Shown here: in pieces, positions 11,142-24,000 of the stretch
Layout of the letters: the number at the start of each line of letters is the position of its first letter
Numbering within the stretch: the stretch's first letter is position 1
Origin: Amyelois transitella
Taxonomy: Eukaryota; Arthropoda; Insecta; Lepidoptera; Pyralidae
DNA: 64,000 nucleotides
Reading direction: 5' to 3'
NCBI RefSeq assembly: GCF_032362555.1
Contig: NC_083517.1
Span: 1,012,001-1,076,000, forward strand
Program-made: the position numbers and the translations under genes
The notes under the pieces: model-generated
Seen by the model: only the letters and a program-made list of their open reading frames with translations
What the model was told of the DNA's origin: nothing
The model's database searches: none

Positions 11142-13744
11142 GAATTTAAGCAATCATCTTTGAAGATTTTTATCTTTCTTTCCATTGTAGGTGACAATAG
11201 TTTTTGGCAATTTAATTAGGGGATATACTGTCCTTTGGTAGTACCCAAGTAAGGAGCAATTTCTTATTACATCTTAGAAGCTAAATTGGATAGGAATAAA
11301 ACCCATTAAATATGGCAAGATATCCTTTATTTTGTCCAAACCAAGTACTTATAAATAGTTAAAAATTTTTGCACTGGCTATAGACCTCACCTTAGTGGGA
11401 GAATACATGGGATATACAAGAGATACACATATAGGAAGTAATGAATATCCAAAACCTACTCTTATAGGTATTTGTATGTTATGAACCTAATACAAAAAGA
11501 GATAACAGAATATTACATTTGTTTCAATCACAACTCAGAGCAAAAAACAACAGTTGTTTATCGGCAATAATTACAGCTTTGATAGTCACTACACCCTTAT
11601 ATCTATACGTCCACATAAATGTTAGTGTATGTACAGAGTCAAAACTAAAATACGAAAACTATATTATTGCAACAAAATGGTGTCTTTTTGCAATAAGACA
11701 TGTGCATGGTTTGTATGTAGAGATAAAATTAACAACTTTTTTTTTAAATTTTGTAAAGTTGCTAAGCTTCTCATATGCTTCGCGCAATTGGTCTTTACTC
11801 ACTAATTGACTTATTGTTATTGACTGAATATATGTTCAATAATAAAAAAAGTTATATAGTAGTTTCGGATGACAATACAGTGAACATATTATACAGTATT
11901 GACTGAAAAATAAGCTTATATTACACATATCATAATAATCAGGTTTATTGTTGCAAAAATTTATTTAACATTAACACTAATAAAAACTACATCTTTGTTA
12001 AAATGAGATTCTTCTTGATGGAAATATATACATGCAAATTTCATTTAAATTATACAGCTTTGACATTTCATGTTTCAAATTAAAACAATGACTAGGTACC
12101 ACTAGTAACTTTGGATTCCACTTATGAGAGAGCTAATAAACATAAACAAACGATTCCTTGGCTTATCAACAGATTTTTTTAAGGGGTTCTGCCCTCTTAG
12201 CACGCGCGACGTCGTTTTTATCGCGCAGAAAACTATCGCTGTCCCGTTTCACGTGTTAATAAAAAGCGCAACAGCAACAGTTTTTCGCTATTCGGGCTGG
12301 CCCTTAAATGTGAAATTTGAAATCCTGGGGTTACAGTATTGCTTAACCAACCCCTTCTACATGCATACTACAAGTTCATGTAAATTGTAAACAAATAAAT
12401 ATATAGACTTAAATATTAGAAAATAAAATAGACATGTGTGACAAGTCATCACCAATAAAATATAATTTTGTTTCTATTAGAAAAGAATAAAGCAAAATAC
12501 AGGGGGGAGATTGACGATAGAAAATAGAAAACACGAAAAAAGCGCTCAACATCTGGCTCTCCAGATCACCCTGGTAGCTCAAAAAATATAAAACTTAATA
12601 CATCCCACAAAATAACCAAAGGAGACAAAAAAATATCAGTATCTACTCAAAAAATTCCAAAGGAATTATACAGGACTTATTCAAATACAAACAAACAATC
12701 ATATGCTAAACAGTGTATTCTGGACATATTCAAGAAATAAATAAATGATTAAATGAGTGTGAAAACATATTTATATGCACAAATACATAAAAGACTCCTT
12801 ATTCTTCGTTCAATTCGACCACAGACACTCTTAAAAAGAGAAAGAAATTGAAATTTGAAAGTTAAAAATATAAAGAAAGAGATCTTCAGAACAGAAACCA
12901 AAGAGTAATAACAACGGAGAAAATAAATATTCAAAAATAAGAAACAAAAATCGGACCTCAAACAGATAGCAATTGTAAGCAAAGAAATCAATGAACTTAT
13001 AAATAAGCAGGAACAAGGTTAGTAAGATAAATTGCATTACTTACCAATGTAGCAAGAAATAAGTATTTTTTTTTTGGGTACACTTAGGTATGTATGTATC
13101 AAATATTATTATTATTCGTTGTTACATAATAATATTCATTTTTATGCGTTGTTTCATAAAAATACCTAAATATTATATCGATTTTTAACTATTTCTCCTA
13201 CATAATAATGATAATATCAATATTATTCGAATGAAATTGGATTTTTTTTGTCTATAATTGCCTTTTAAAAAAGTGGTAACATTGTATTGAAAATGTTCTT
13301 AAAAATTAACTACAAATATTTTTTGATTAGAATCGATTATGTTGAACGAATAACCTTACCATCTGGCGCAGTCGAGTAAATATTGGTAACATCCAAGCAT
13401 TTAGTAGGTAATATTAATTTTCTTTTGTCAAAAAATATTTGTATTGAATTTTTTGTCTGTTATCCTAATTTCTACTGAGAAAATCTCTATTGGTCAGAAT
13501 CTCGAAGTTTCACTATACCTACATACTTTACATAGATAAATGCGAAATGTTCTACATAATTATTTTACATATTATATTGACAGTAAGCTGCCTCACACAA
13601 TTTTGGAATGACGTTAGGAAGTTGGCTTCGCCATTTTAACGGAAGACCGTTGTTATTGGTATGATATGTTTGGTATAATTATAGATATCATATACATCAT
13701 ATATATCTTATAGAATACAATGTATAAAGGAATCATTGAGGTTT

Positions 13745-13860
13745 TTACACGAAGCGACTCCCGTCTGACCTCCGCAACCTTCGCAGGTAAACCTAACCCG
13801 TATTGGATCGACCATGGTTATACATCCAGTTGCTTGAATGTGCAGGTTTGAAACAAAAAA
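13745..13860 (-). mobile_element. SINE-D fragment
   Basis: Contains the family block ACACGAAGCGACTCCCGTC and CCGTATTGGATCGACCATGG, found also at 16290, 27700 and 51050. Both ends are truncated. Confidence 0.75.
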
Positions 13861-14644
13861 TGACTGAATGAATTGTGCAGCTGAGAATCCTCTGAACGAA
13901 TCTCGATATCCCTAGTAATAATATTGCTACTTTCATAGTACATTTCTTTAGATATAAAAATTAAACAATCTGACTCTTGGAAAATTAATTTTTTAAATAA
14001 AGATTGGTAAATTTCAGAAGTATTTTTTTCTTCTGGTAAAATTTATTTAAAACTGTTATTTTTTTTAAACAAAATAAGTAGGTACTCATTAATATTGTTT
14101 TCATTTACCTACCAGTACCTACCTGTACTATGATTTTGAAGATTTTTGAATATTTCCATGGCATCTTCAGAGTATCTTTTTGGCGGAACGACGTGAGTGT
14201 ATTCTATGGTTTATTTTTAATCTCGTTATAACACTGTTCTGAAATCTATGTTCTGTATTTTCAACATTGTTTATAGAGCTATTAATGTATAGTAAGCCTA
14301 TACCAATTTGGTGTATTTCTGAAACTTGTTATTCATCCATCACCATAAAAAATGACTTCATCATCGTTGCCCCTACACCGTAAAAGTAAAGGCCAGTTTT
14401 AAAAGGCGTTGTTATAAATAAATATAGCTTTATAAACGCATCAATTATCTACCTTCTAAAAAACAAAAAAACAATATCACTCTTCCCTTGACAAAATAAA
14501 GCAAGTCTTTGTATATGCAGACCTTACAAGCAGATTTTATGTATAACAATAACCTTTTTTTTACGTTTTAATTAAATAAAAGATTAAATTGATAAGCACG
14601 TGACTAGTCATTCAGTTAATATATATTTAAAAAAATAATAAATA

Positions 14645-14850
14645 TACCTATATAGGACATATCACACAGATTTAGTTGGCATCAAAATAAAATCGAGACT
14701 TGTGTTACGAGATACTAACTCAATACTCTATGTTATAATAAATATAAACATCCAAGACCCAGGACAATCAGAAACGTTTCTCATCATGCCCTGGCCGGGA
14801 TTCGAACTCGGGACCTACTGTGTCACAGACTGCGCCACAGAAGTACATAT
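14645..14850 (-). mobile_element. SINE-B copy
   Basis: Minus-strand tRNA-derived SINE. The reverse of a pol III B box lies in GGGATTCGAACTCGGGACC, followed by the reverse of the A-box area (CTGCGCCACAG). The tail is on the left. Confidence 0.8.
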
Positions 14851-15097
14851 ATGCACGCAGATTTACGACAAATCACGGAATGACTTGTGAAGTTTTTTTT
14901 TAAACGTATAAACCATAGACTATATAAACATTTAAACACAAAATGTGCTTCCTTTTTTAACTCACATTATCTAAAAGTATAATTGACTATTTCAACCTTC
15001 TTCTAACCTCTACGCCTTTTAAAACTGGTAGTTTAATATTTAAACACGTATATCATGTTTATAATAATGTTTAACTAATAGGAATAATTATAGTTAA

Positions 15098-18000
15098 TTA
15101 TTTAATCTTTGGTTTTATATGGAAGCAATTGATTTTAAAGTGCTCGCACATTTCTTGGACCTGAAATGAAGAAAATGTTTGAAAAATTAAATAAGCCGCA
15201 CCAGTCAAAAATGTATATTCATACATATAATCACATATTTATCCCTAGCCAGGGTAGACAGAGCCAACAGTATCAAAAAGACAGAAAGGCCACGTTCAGC
15301 TGTTGGGCTTAATGAAATTAATGGCTATACGAGGATAGCCTTTCCCTTAGTCGCCTTTTACGACATCCATGGTAGTGTCCTAAAAATAAGAGAATAGCCT
15401 TTCCCTTAGTCGCCTTTTACGACATCCGTGGTACTGCCTATAAAATACGAGAATTGACTTTCCCTTACTCGCTCTTAACGACACCTATGGGAAAGATATG
15501 GAGTGGTGGTATTCTAAAATGCAACACCAATGACATTTGTGACAAAGATAATATGTACTCACAACTCTAGTGCCGTAGTATATGTGCTGTATGGAACTGG
15601 ACACACACAGTACAGTCAGCATAACAAGCTCGGCTCTCGGCGAGGGCTTGAACACCAGTACCGTCAGCACGGACAGCGTGTACGGCAGCAGCAGGGGGTT
15701 CCACGCCTCGCAGCGGGTGTCGCTCATCTGTGACACTATCAGGCGGCACTGGAATTATACAATAATTATTGTTAACTTCGATGATATGGGATACCTATGT
15801 ATATTATAGCCCGCAAAATATAATTTGTACTCTGTGACAGCTGGATTGAACGATAACCATGACGTAGATGCGAAAAGAGAAATATAAATCAAAATTCAAA
15901 TATTTTATTCATTATTATGAGACACTTCATATCATTTAGTAATGTCATATCTTTTGGTTTAACAACATTGGTTGACGTCAAATATGTATGCATTTGACAT
16001 TTGTTACAGAAGCAAAGTTATATTTTAAAGACTTTTAATAAAATAAAAAAGATAAAACGAATGTACCACTGGCGCTGTCTAATGGGAAGAAATAAACGTT
16101 AACAGTCGATAAAACAACTCACAATATCATATATCAGAATTAGCGCCATCTATTGGTGAGTATTTTGAGTGTCGGTGGTCGAATCGATAAGGTGGTTAAA
16201 ATGTGTGAAGTGCAAAGAGGTACAGGTTCAAATCCCAGTTCGGCCTGAACATTCAGGCAACTGGATGTGTAACCATGATCGATCCAATACGGGTTAGGTT
16301 CTCCTGCAAAGGTTGCGGAGGTCAGACGGGAGTCGCTTCGTGTAAAATCCTGATTCACCTAATCCAGGGTCCATGGTCAAATGCATACTCCGGGCTCCTC
16401 TCCAGAGCGGTGAGGATGCAACCGGAACTGAAGCCAGGAGGGAGAAGACGAGTGCCAGTACATGATGAATAAATGCAAATAAAGCATGAACGCCCTCGAC
16501 TGTCGCCTACGCATGTGTTTGTGCCTCGATAAGAATAGAATAGAATAGATTTATTATCAAAATTGGATACGAGGTATCACTTTTTGACGTCACATCACTT
16601 ATCTATATCTAATTATAACTACTTACTACCGCTTCCAAAGCGCATGTGTAGAAAAACAGCGGAACAAACTACACAACATCATTTTCACCGGCCGTCAATT
16701 TACAAATATAGATAAATCTCTCAAATCTAAACCGTGTACCAACGCACATTGTGTACATACAAAAAAAACTTGAATAAACCAGTTTACCTTCCCAACCTAT
16801 CAGAACAAACAACTCACATTGATATTAGAGAATATAGTCCCAGTCAGCACGTAGAACAGCCTCGGGCAGCGCGTCACGATGTCCGACGGGGAGTACAGAG
16901 CCCACACGGAGCTGAGCGCGAGGAACAGCGCGAGCGGCGCCAGCGGCCGCGCAGCCTCCGGCAACGTGCGCATTTTGCCCGAGCGGTCGCGGTACGATCT
17001 GAACTCCAAACATTCCAATCAAATCAAATCAAATCAAACATCTTTATTGTGAAACACAGGTAAAAACAATCATCCGTTTAGAATAGAATAGATTCATTCA
17101 TACATACGATCACATCTATATACCTTGCGGGGTAGACAGAGCCAACAGTCTCGTAAAGACTGAATGGCCACGTTCAGCTGTTTGGCTTAATGATTGAGAT
17201 TCAAATTGCGACAGGTTGCTAGCCCATCGCCTGAAAGAAGAATCCCAAGTTTGTAAGCCTATCCCTTAGTCGCGTTTTACGACATCCATGGGAAAGAAAT
17301 GGAGTGATCCTATAATTATTTGTATTGGTGCCGGGAACCACACGGCGCGGCACAATAGAATAGAAAAGAATAAATTTATTTTCAAAATTGGATACAAGGT
17401 ATCATTTATTGACGTCACATAACTTAAATCTATAACTACTACCGCTTCTAAAGCGCGTGTGTAGAAGAAACGGCGGTAACAAACTGCACTGCAGCATTTT
17501 CTTCAACTTCACAAATATCCAAACTTAGAATAGAATGTGGACGAGAGAATACATTGTTCAGATTAATATATTTATATGAGATTTTAATACATACATACAT
17601 ACATAAAATCACGCCTCTTTCCCGGAGGGGTAGGCAGAGACTACCTCTTTCCACTTGCCACGATCTCTGCACATTTCCTTCGCTTCATCCACATTCATAA
17701 CTCTCTTCATGCAAGCTCGGCGGAGATTTTAATATTTAAATATATATATATGATATATATATATAATATATATATATATTATGTTATATTTATATATTAT
17801 GGATTGCCAATTTCAAAAAGATTTACGTACAGAGTGTACCTACTGCATTTCGATTTAGTTTCAAATCAAACTACAATTCACTACAAAGTTCCTGTGCCAA
17901 AGCTCACCCAAAAACCTGCTACATACAACAAAGCGACTCACTTGTATATATTCCACAGTATTACAGTCTGACTGGTGAGCATCGCTGAGAAGTACAACAC

Positions 18001-21000
18001 GAATTCGAACACTGTGCCCGGGGTCAGGCCTCCGGGCAGCGCCACGTGCCAGGCCCGGGGTCCGGTCACGGAGGTCACCAGCAGCAGCAGGCACGAGCCC
18101 TGGGCACGAGTAAATAAATATGTACGGGACAAAATACACAGATTGGGTTAGCCTCGAAGTAAGTTCGAGACTTGTGTTACGAGATACGATACTATTTTTT
18201 ATACATACATACATACATATGGTAACGTCTATATCCCTTGCGGGGTAGCCAGAGCCAACAGTCTTGAAAAGACCGAATGGCCACGTTCAGCTATTTGGCT
18301 TAACCTTTTAAGCGCTTGGCTAAATATCAATTGTCGTGCCCCTAGCGCGCCGCTACAAATCGATAAAATAATACCTACAATAAATAAGGAGGAGTAATCG
18401 TTGTATCGATAAAAAAAAGTCAAAAAGTTTTTTATGTTTTTATTTAAAATCAGCCTTCTTGTATCACAATTATTCATCTTTAAGGTGAAAGCTTATCTCT
18501 AAGTGAAAATTAGTAAAATTTCCGAAATCTAACTTATTTTGACTAATTCTTTGTGAGAGCGAATGGAGCGACCGTTTTAATAATTCTTATGTTTAAAGTT
18601 ATATTTGTTAATTTAACTTTATTTCGTATGACACTGTTTATTTCATGCTGAATGATGCATTATACCTGATTATTTAACTGTTTGTTATTTTGTTTTTAAA
18701 ATGCGCATTGCATTGTATCCCATCCCTATGGTCATATTTATGCGACACGCGCGATAGACACCGAAGAAAAGTCCGAGCTGCCAATTACTTATTTTTGTTT
18801 AAGTTTTTTCAATGCTTAGAGCTATGAAACATAATTTTAAGTAATTGTTGTAATAAATAGCTCTATTCAATAATAGTTTTAGTTATACCACGAAGTTAAT
18901 AGGACGATAATAGAACGAAAAAATCATGGATATTCTCTGTCGCAGAAATACGACACGGGCGGTAGGGGCACGGCAATATTTGTCGCATATATGCGACTCG
19001 CGCGGTTAAAAGGTTAATGATAGAATTGAGATTCAAATAGTGACATGTTGCTAGCCCATCGCCTAAAAAAGAATCCTAAGTTTGTAAGCATATCCCTTAG
19101 TCGCCTCTTACGACATCCACGGGAAAGAGATGGAGCGGTCCTATTCGTTTTTGTATTGGTGCCGGGAACCACACGGCACCCCGGTACCTCTCGCAAGCCA
19201 AGCGAGAGATACCGGTAATAATTATATTTATGTATGATTATTGAAATATATATACTAATATTATAAAGCTGAAGTGTTTGTTTGTTTGTTTGAACGCGTT
19301 TATATTAGGAACTTCTGGTTCGAATTGAATTATTTTTGTGTTGAATAGATCATGTATCGAGGAAGGACGAACTAATGGAAAATGTTAAAAAATACGGGGA
19401 AAATTATTCATCCTTGAGGGTTTCAATGACTAATCCACAAATAACTAATCCACAAGGACGAAGTCGCGGGCACAGTAATTGTATGTAATTATAATTATTT
19501 AAGCGCATCCATTAGTACTTTCTATCTGCGCTGTTTTTTTTTTATTTGGTATATTCCTATTTTTAATTTTGGTCGACTGTAAGTAATCCCAAATAAATAA
19601 AAAAAAAAAACCAAAAACATCAACAACATTTTTTTTTCACACACAAACAGGCACAGGTTCACATCTCATCTCGGCCATGTACCAATGACCATTATCATCG
19701 AAGTTATGTTCATAATTTGAATACCTACTAGCCAGCCAGCTCTTACGGTGAGGGAAAACATCGCAAGGAAATCGGCACATTCAAGCGATTGAATGTGTTA
19801 ACCCTTAATTTGGCACCGATAAAAATATTCAAAATATATGAATTTGACAATTTAGTGGTTTCAGGAGTATGTCATAAAGTTCTGGAAAAATGAAAAAAAA
19901 AAAAAATCTACAATAGCCCACTGCTGGGAAAAAAATTAACATTTAATCGATTAGAAATTGATGAAAATGAAATAAATACTTGGTAGGATTTATTTTGAAT
20001 AAGTGTCCGTCACACCGGACTTTATCAAATTAAGGGTCATGACCGATATATAATACGGGTTAAGTTTACAGGAGTATCGCTTCGTATAAAAACCTGACTC
20101 ACCCAATCCAGGATCCATGGTCAAAGGCATACCGCGGGCTCCTCTCCAGAGTGGTGAGGATGCAACCGGGACTATTGGCTTTAGCCAGGAGGAAGTAACT
20201 AAAAATAGGACCTGGGTGTTAGATGAATCACATACATACATACATATAATCACGTCTATATCCCTTGCGGGGTAGACAGAGCCAACAGTCTTGAGCGGAC
20301 TGATAGGCCACGTTCAGCTATTTGGCTTAACGATAGAATTGGGATTCGAATAGTGACAGGTTGCTAGCCCATCGCCTAAAAAAAGAATCTCAAGTTTGTA
20401 AGCCTATCCCTTAGTCGCCTTTTACGACATCCATGGGAAAGAGATAGAGTGGTCCTATTCTTTTTTTGTATTGGTGCCGGGAACCACACGGCACAGAAAT
20501 CCCAATTGGGATAAAAAAAATAATTTCAATAAAATCAACAAGATTCCATCTTTTTTGTGCAATTAGGAGTTTACAAACAAACAAACGACCACTTAAAAGT
20601 GAGAACAACGGAACAGTCTAGTATAAAGCATATTGATCGAAACAGCTGAACGTGACCTCTCAGTCTTTTCAAGACTATTGGCTCTGTCTACTCCGTAAGT
20701 GATATAGACGTGATGATATGTATGTATGTTGGTTGGAACGCGCAAACCAAATAATGACTTTTCACTTCAGCCGGCGCGCTGTGCCGAAGAAAGTGATTCA
20801 CACACATATTCCTCACCAGCATTGTGAAGTCGTATCCCCAGGGCAGGAACATGACGCCCGTGTTGTACTTCTCCCAGTGAGTCAGGTAGAAGTTGATGAA
20901 GATGTTCCAGATGACGAAGAAGAAACGCAGGGGGCTCAGCTCATCCCTGTAAACATTTATCTTGGGTTAACTTCAGGAATAACTGACTGGTAGATAATGC

Positions 21001-24000
21001 TTCTAGAATTAAGTCCGCCAATTGTGCTATACATTTGTATTTTCACTACATAGTATAAAAGCCGTGCCGTGCCGTGTGGTTCCCGGCACCATTACAAACA
21101 AGAATAGGACCACCATCTCTTTCCCATGGATGTCGTAAAAGGCGACTAAGGGATAGGCTTATAAACTTGGGATTCTTCTTTTAGGCGATGATCTAGCAAC
21201 CTGTCACTATTTGAATCTCAATTCTATCACTAAGCCAAATAGCTGAACGTGGCCTTCAGTCTTTGCAAGACTGTTGGCTCTGTCTACCCCGCAAGGGATA
21301 TAGACGTGATCATATGAATGAATGAATAAATTGTTGACTGGTAGATAATGCTTCTAGAATTAAGTCCGCCAATTGTGCTATACATTTGTATTTTCACTAC
21401 ATAGTACAAAGCAGAGTCGCTTCCCGCGTTCGTATGTATGTATGTTTATATCTTTAAAACTACACAACAGATTTTCAAGCGGTTTTTTTAAACAGATAGA
21501 GTGATTCAGGAGGAATGTTTGAATGTATAATAACATGCTTAATATTAGAGAATTTTAAGATTTCTAATATTAAGTCAACGATACTAAATTTTATACTAAA
21601 TACTTAGATAGATAAACATCCAAGACTCAGACCAATTAGAGGACGTGCATTTCTCATCATGCCCTGACCTGCATTCGAACCCGGGACCTCCGGTGTCACA
21701 GACAAGCGTATCACCGCTGCGCCACAGAGGCCGTCATAGATAAGTATTATTATTACCTTCCGAAGATGCTGTAGAGGCATGTAGGTATGAGGACAGCAGA
21801 GTACGAGTCCAGGCCGTGATCAAACAGCTCGCCCAGCGGCCCGCTCGTGCCCGTACGGCGAGCTTGCTTGCCATCAATGCCATCTGTGGTTTAAAATAAA
21901 TTTACGTAGCAAACTAACATAGATAAGCATACATACATATGATCACGTCTATATCCCTTGCGGGGTAGACGGAGCCAACAGTCTCGTATAGACTGAACGG
22001 CCACGTTCAGCTATTTGGCTTAATGATAGAATTGAGATTCAAATAGTGACAAGTTATAAGCCTATCCCTTAGTCGCCTTTTACGACATCCATGGGATGGA
22101 TGAGAGATTGAGTGGTCCTATTCTTTTTTGTATTGGTGCCGGGAACCACACGGCACACACATAGAAAAGAAAAGAGGAAAAGGGAAAGAGGCGTGATTTT
22201 ATGTATATATGTATGTAAACTAACATTACAAAGTGCCGTGTGATTCCCGGCACCATTAGAAAAAAGAATAGGACCACTCCAGCACTTTCCCATGGATGTC
22301 GTAAAAGGCGACTAAGGGATAGGCTTATAAACTTGAGGTTCTTCTTTTAGGCGATGGGCTAGCAACCTGTCACTATTTGAATCTCAATTCTATAACTAAG
22401 CCAAACAGCTGAGCGTGGCCTATCAGTCTTTTCAAGACTGGTGGTTCTGTCTACCCCGCTAGGGATATAGACGTGATCATATGTATGTATGTATGTAACA
22501 TAAGACATACATACATACAATCACGTTTATATCCCCTGCCTGCCTGCCTGATACGCCACATTCATAGGCCTTTCATTATCCGCTCTGTCTACCCCGACTT
22601 ATGATAAAGACGCGGTTATATATGTAGGTATGTTTTAGGCGATGGGCTAGCAACCTTAACACTATTTGAATCTCAACGCAGCTAAACGTGGCCTTTCATT
22701 ATAAGCTCTGTCTACCCCGCCTAAGGGATAACGACGCAATTATATGTATATATATAGGTAATAGTAGTGTAATAAAAAAAAGAATAGCTGGAGGGGTCTC
22801 CATCTCGTTCCTATGGATGTCGTAAAAGGCGACTAAGGGATAGGCTTATACACTTCGGATTCTTCTTTTAGGCGATGGGCTAGCAACCTGCCACTATTTG
22901 AATCTCAATTCTATCATCAAACCAAAAAGCTAAACGTGGCCTATCAGTAAGTATATTCAAGACTGTTGGCTCAGTCTACCCCGCAAGGGAATATAGACGT
23001 GACTATATGTATTATGTATGTATGTATATAATAGTAGTGTAAGAACATAACGATTTATATTTCATTGACACGGGACGATTCCTTTAAGATTTGATTGTTT
23101 GTGCCCTCTCTTATCTAATGTTAAGAATTGTAGATAGCGCGGAATAGAGACGATGCCATTTCGACATTATGCTCCAATTCCGGTTACTAATTATAATTAT
23201 ATTGACGACACTCAACGACCCACACTGGAGATTGGTCGTGGACGAGGATTTTCGATGAAAAGGATTTGGAATAATTCATTCATTCATCCATTTATTCAAG
23301 ACTTATAAACTTGGGATACTTCTCTTAGGCGATGGGCTGGCAACCTGTCACTATTTGAATCTCAATTCTTTTGCTAAGCCAAACAGCTGAACGTGGCCCT
23401 GCAGTTTTTTCAAGACAATTGGCTCTGTCTACTCCGCAAAGAATATAGACGTGACTACATGTACATACGTACGGGAATAATTATTCATACTTGAGGGCTT
23501 CAATGATGCCCAAAATAACTATTCCACGCGGACGAAGTCGCGGGCACAGCTAGTATAGTAATAATACAGCTTTTGCTCAAAACTTGAAGTTCCCGTTGAA
23601 GGTCATCCTTCTTCAGCGGTGAAGCCTACGTAATGAAAACTAAAAGCCTACATACCTATCGATTTAAGCCCGTTTCGCCTCTATCTACCAGATGGGAAGT
23701 AACGATAAGGTATCACACGCAAGCTCAAGAAATGCCCATTACAATGTTACCTTGAAAACCAAATTAATTATTTATTCCAAATTAATTAGGTACTTAAATT
23801 TTTCGGGAAAAACGTAAATTATATACATACATACCATCACGCCTGTTTCCCATTGGGGTAGGCAGAGACTATGTATTTCCAATTGCTACGATCCTTACAG
23901 ACTCATTACTCTTTTCATGCATATTCGACGACTACCTGCGCCCGCGACTCCGTCCGCGTGGATTAGTTATTTTGGGCATCATTGAAACACTCAAGGATGA

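Larger units (their letters stand above)
11103..15097. other. Intergenic, AT-rich
   Basis: No gene is supported between PC4 and the last exon of EPT1. Short frames here are not conserved-looking. Recognisable contents are a SINE-D piece (13745-13860) and a minus-strand SINE-B (14645-14850). The remainder is AT-rich without clear structure. Confidence 0.6.

Noticed and set aside
11519-12390. Two frames of about 90 codons in the PC4-EPT1 intergenic region
   Set aside because: No recognisable domain, no splice context and AT-driven composition.
15098-15160. UGA selenocysteine codon in EPT1
   Set aside because: The last exon is in phase and ends in TAA; no in-frame TGA occurs in the assembled coding sequence.
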